From the NCBI GenBank assembly GCA_038528965.1, contig JBCBEC010000039.1:1-64000 (forward strand): 64,000 bases of DNA, in the 5' to 3' direction. Each line of letters opens with the position of its first letter. The stretch's first letter is position 1. The stretch is from Lewinella sp038528965 (lineage in GTDB: Bacteria > Bacteroidota > Bacteroidia > Chitinophagales > Saprospiraceae). The notes beneath the pieces were generated by a model. The model was not told the DNA's origin. It was given only the letters and a program-made list of their open reading frames with translations, and made no database searches. Below are positions 62,459-64,000 of the stretch, piece after piece. Both the position numbers and the translations under genes were made by a program.

Positions 62459-63694
62459 CTACTTCTCAAAAATCTCAATCCTCCCTGCCCGTTCAATATT
62501 TACCGTCGGCGTTCCACTGAAGTCTTGAATGACACCTTTAACACTGATGACCTGCCCATCGAAGGCCGTCTTGGGATCAAAGTCAAAGTTGCTGAGATCG
62601 CGCTTGCGGATAAAAATTGAGAATATTTGATTGGGGAATTTCCGGTCTAAATTAAACCACAAATTACCAGAGCGGCTATAGCGGGTGCCAACTACCGTTC
62701 CCACCACGGTAACCGTTTCGTTTGTACCCATGTACTGTTTGGCCTGCTCGGTGTTAAAGTGACCAGGAGGTAAACTTGGGGCAGCAATGGGCTCTACATC
62801 ACCTTGGGGCACTTCTGGAAGCCAATCGCGAACTTCCGCAATGGTTTCAATAAGCTCAGCATTGGGTAGGTTCGGAAAGAAATCCAGGCCGGTGATGTCC
62901 TCCACCTCATCTACGGAGACGGCGTAGGTGTAGAGTGGATTTTCCAGCCCGTAGTTGGGAATGATAAAGCCAATAGCACGTTGGGCATTTAGATCCAGTA
63001 TTACTTTGAAATACCGGCGTGGGAGGGAGACACCATTTACACTGCGTTCCACCTTAGGCAAGTCTGTGTCCAGCACCGGGCCAGTTACTACGTATAGTTG
63101 GGTCTCAGGATGATCGAAAACGTAGCCGCGAATACTGCCTTCTAACTCTGCCCAACCCTCACGGTTGAATTCGGGGCGTTGAGGTGACATGTTAGAATAG
63201 AAATAAGATTCGGAAAGGGCCTTCGCCGACCAACGGAAATCTGCCGATGGCGCCAAGTGGCCGCGATCATAGCCGTAACCATCGTATTCGTAAGTACTAT
63301 CCGCTTGTAGGTACTTGAGGAAATAATCGGCTTCGACGGCAGAACCACTGTCAATTTTGGGGTCTTCTCGGAAATCGTTCGAACGGAAGACGGTTCCTGT
63401 GATGACGTCGGGCGTAATGATGTGTGCCACCCAACGAGCTTGCTCGTGGGCCTCATCGTATTCTAACATCATAGCGCTATGCTCGACGTAAGTTTCCGCC
63501 GGCAGGCCAATAGCCTTAAGGTCACGACGGACCATCTCTAACTTTATTTCTTCAACTTGGCTAAGGAGTCCTTTTTTCTGTTCGTCAAGTTGTGCGATTT
63601 GTGCCTCAAAAGCTTGGATGCGTTCTTCGGGCGATTGCGCGTAAAGGGCTACAGAAAAGACTAGACTTAGGGTGAAAAAGGTGAGTTGTTTCAT
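62459..63694 (-). CDS. Exported DNA/RNA non-specific endonuclease with OB-like C-terminal domain
   Basis: This 411-residue protein has a signal peptide ending in LYAQ and a short coiled coil (about 25-60). A NUC1-type nuclease domain follows (about 80-290), with the catalytic motif YDRGHLAPSADF (His at about 147) and the metal-binding Asn region YFYSNMSPQRPEFN. A linker leads to a C-terminal beta domain (about 315-411: NETVTVVGTVVGTRYSRSGN, DGQVISVKGVIQDFSGTP), which has the strand pattern of an OB fold and could hold the nucleic-acid substrate. It probably degrades extracellular DNA and RNA for nutrition, or acts on incoming DNA in the periplasm. Confidence 0.9.
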   Translation of the reverse strand: MKQLTFFTLSLVFSVALYAQSPEERIQAFEAQIAQLDEQKKGLLSQVEEIKLEMVRRDLKAIGLPAETYVEHSAMMLEYDEAHEQARWVAHIITPDVITGTVFRSNDFREDPKIDSGSAVEADYFLKYLQADSTYEYDGYGYDRGHLAPSADFRWSAKALSESYFYSNMSPQRPEFNREGWAELEGSIRGYVFDHPETQLYVVTGPVLDTDLPKVERSVNGVSLPRRYFKVILDLNAQRAIGFIIPNYGLENPLYTYAVSVDEVEDITGLDFFPNLPNAELIETIAEVRDWLPEVPQGDVEPIAAPSLPPGHFNTEQAKQYMGTNETVTVVGTVVGTRYSRSGNLWFNLDRKFPNQIFSIFIRKRDLSNFDFDPKTAFDGQVISVKGVIQDFSGTPTVNIERAGRIEIFEK

Positions 63695-63789
63695 TGGCTT
63701 GTTTATTAGCTGCGGCTACGCATTTTGCAGATCGCAAAGATATGCTTTCCGAACGCATTAGTGCAAAGGGAAAGTACTGCGAAGGCGTT

Positions 63790-64000
63790 TTATTTCCGCT
63801 CCTTGTACCAAAAGCCCAAGCCCCTTTGGGCAAGAAATTTATGCCAGCTTTTAGGCAGTATAGGACGCAATACAAACAGCAGTATAGCCAAGAGGTTGGA
63901 GCCTAACATACGCATAAGCGAGCCTAAGCTTAGTGCCCCTTTACGCCCGCTGGTGACGATTGGGTTTTGGTGTAAAACGGTAAATGACCGATTGACGGAT
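63790..64000 (-). CDS. Partial open frame at the right edge
   Basis: A frame of about 70 codons is open from the right edge to a TAA at 63790-63792. Its visible C-terminus includes a hydrophobic stretch (SNLLAILLFVLRPILP) and ends with a basic tail (GFWYKERK). It may be the end of a membrane protein whose start lies outside the window. Chance openness cannot be excluded for so short a stretch. Confidence 0.4.
   Translation of the reverse strand, partial: SVNRSFTVLHQNPIVTSGRKGALSLGSLMRMLGSNLLAILLFVLRPILPKSWHKFLAQRGLGFWYKERK

Overview
The window looks like chromosomal DNA of a Bacteroidota bacterium, most likely in the Saprospiria (Lewinella/Haliscomenobacter-like). The supporting signs are several secreted proteins ending in type IX secretion (T9SS) sorting domains, long FG-GAP/VCBS and conserved-repeat surface proteins, OmpA/PD40/TPR envelope proteins, carboxypeptidase-regulatory-like domains, signal peptides ending in AQ, and promoters of the Bacteroidota type (TTG-N19-TAnnTTTG). 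The genus is inferred, not shown. No rRNA, tRNA, CRISPR array or insertion sequence was found.

Layout. 1-6.8 kb: a giant minus-strand RHS/YD-repeat protein whose C-terminal tip lies beyond the left edge. 7.2-13.1 kb: a plus-strand type II secretion/type IV pilus-like operon (pseudopilin, prepilin peptidase, GspE ATPase, secretin, PilN/GspL-like protein). It has a consensus promoter and a leader that would carry a long palindromic element. 13.2-16.4 kb: a SPOR-domain membrane protein and a solitary large P-loop ATPase. 16.9-18.5 kb: a T9SS cargo protein. 18.6-28.9 kb: a minus-strand operon (OmpA-PD40, EAD11-like membrane protein, giant TPR protein, OmpA-TPR-PD40) behind a SARP/BTAD regulator. 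29.6-39.7 kb: plus-strand genes reading away from that regulator: a small beta protein, a YegP-like/coiled-coil protein, then a five-gene apparent operon (degenerate M48-like protein, four-TM protein with a second EAD11-like domain, active-looking M48 peptidase, PKD lipoprotein, vWA/outer-membrane-barrel fusion).

39.8-54 kb is mostly housekeeping and secreted functions: rhodanese, ASPIC/UnbV protein, GH53 galactanase, acyltransferase, META lipoprotein, a 1450-residue FG-GAP protein, an MFS transporter and an RhlE-type helicase. 54-64 kb holds a GNAT protein, a 4Fe-4S/CDGSH protein, a CocE-type hydrolase, an OmpA lipoprotein, an acidic repeat lipoprotein, an ECF sigma factor interrupted by an in-frame TAA, a single-TM protein with a C-terminal barrel that is probably its anti-sigma partner, and a DNA/RNA non-specific endonuclease with an OB-like tail.

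The best candidate for an undescribed system is 18.6-39.7 kb. Two membrane proteins carrying EAD11-like adaptor domains sit in two divergent envelope operons, with an active/degenerate metallopeptidase pair, a vWA-barrel protein, OmpA proteins and a SARP regulator. The EAD11 assignments come from sequence pattern alone. Intergenic regions also carry a family of palindromic and pyrimidine-rich repeats.
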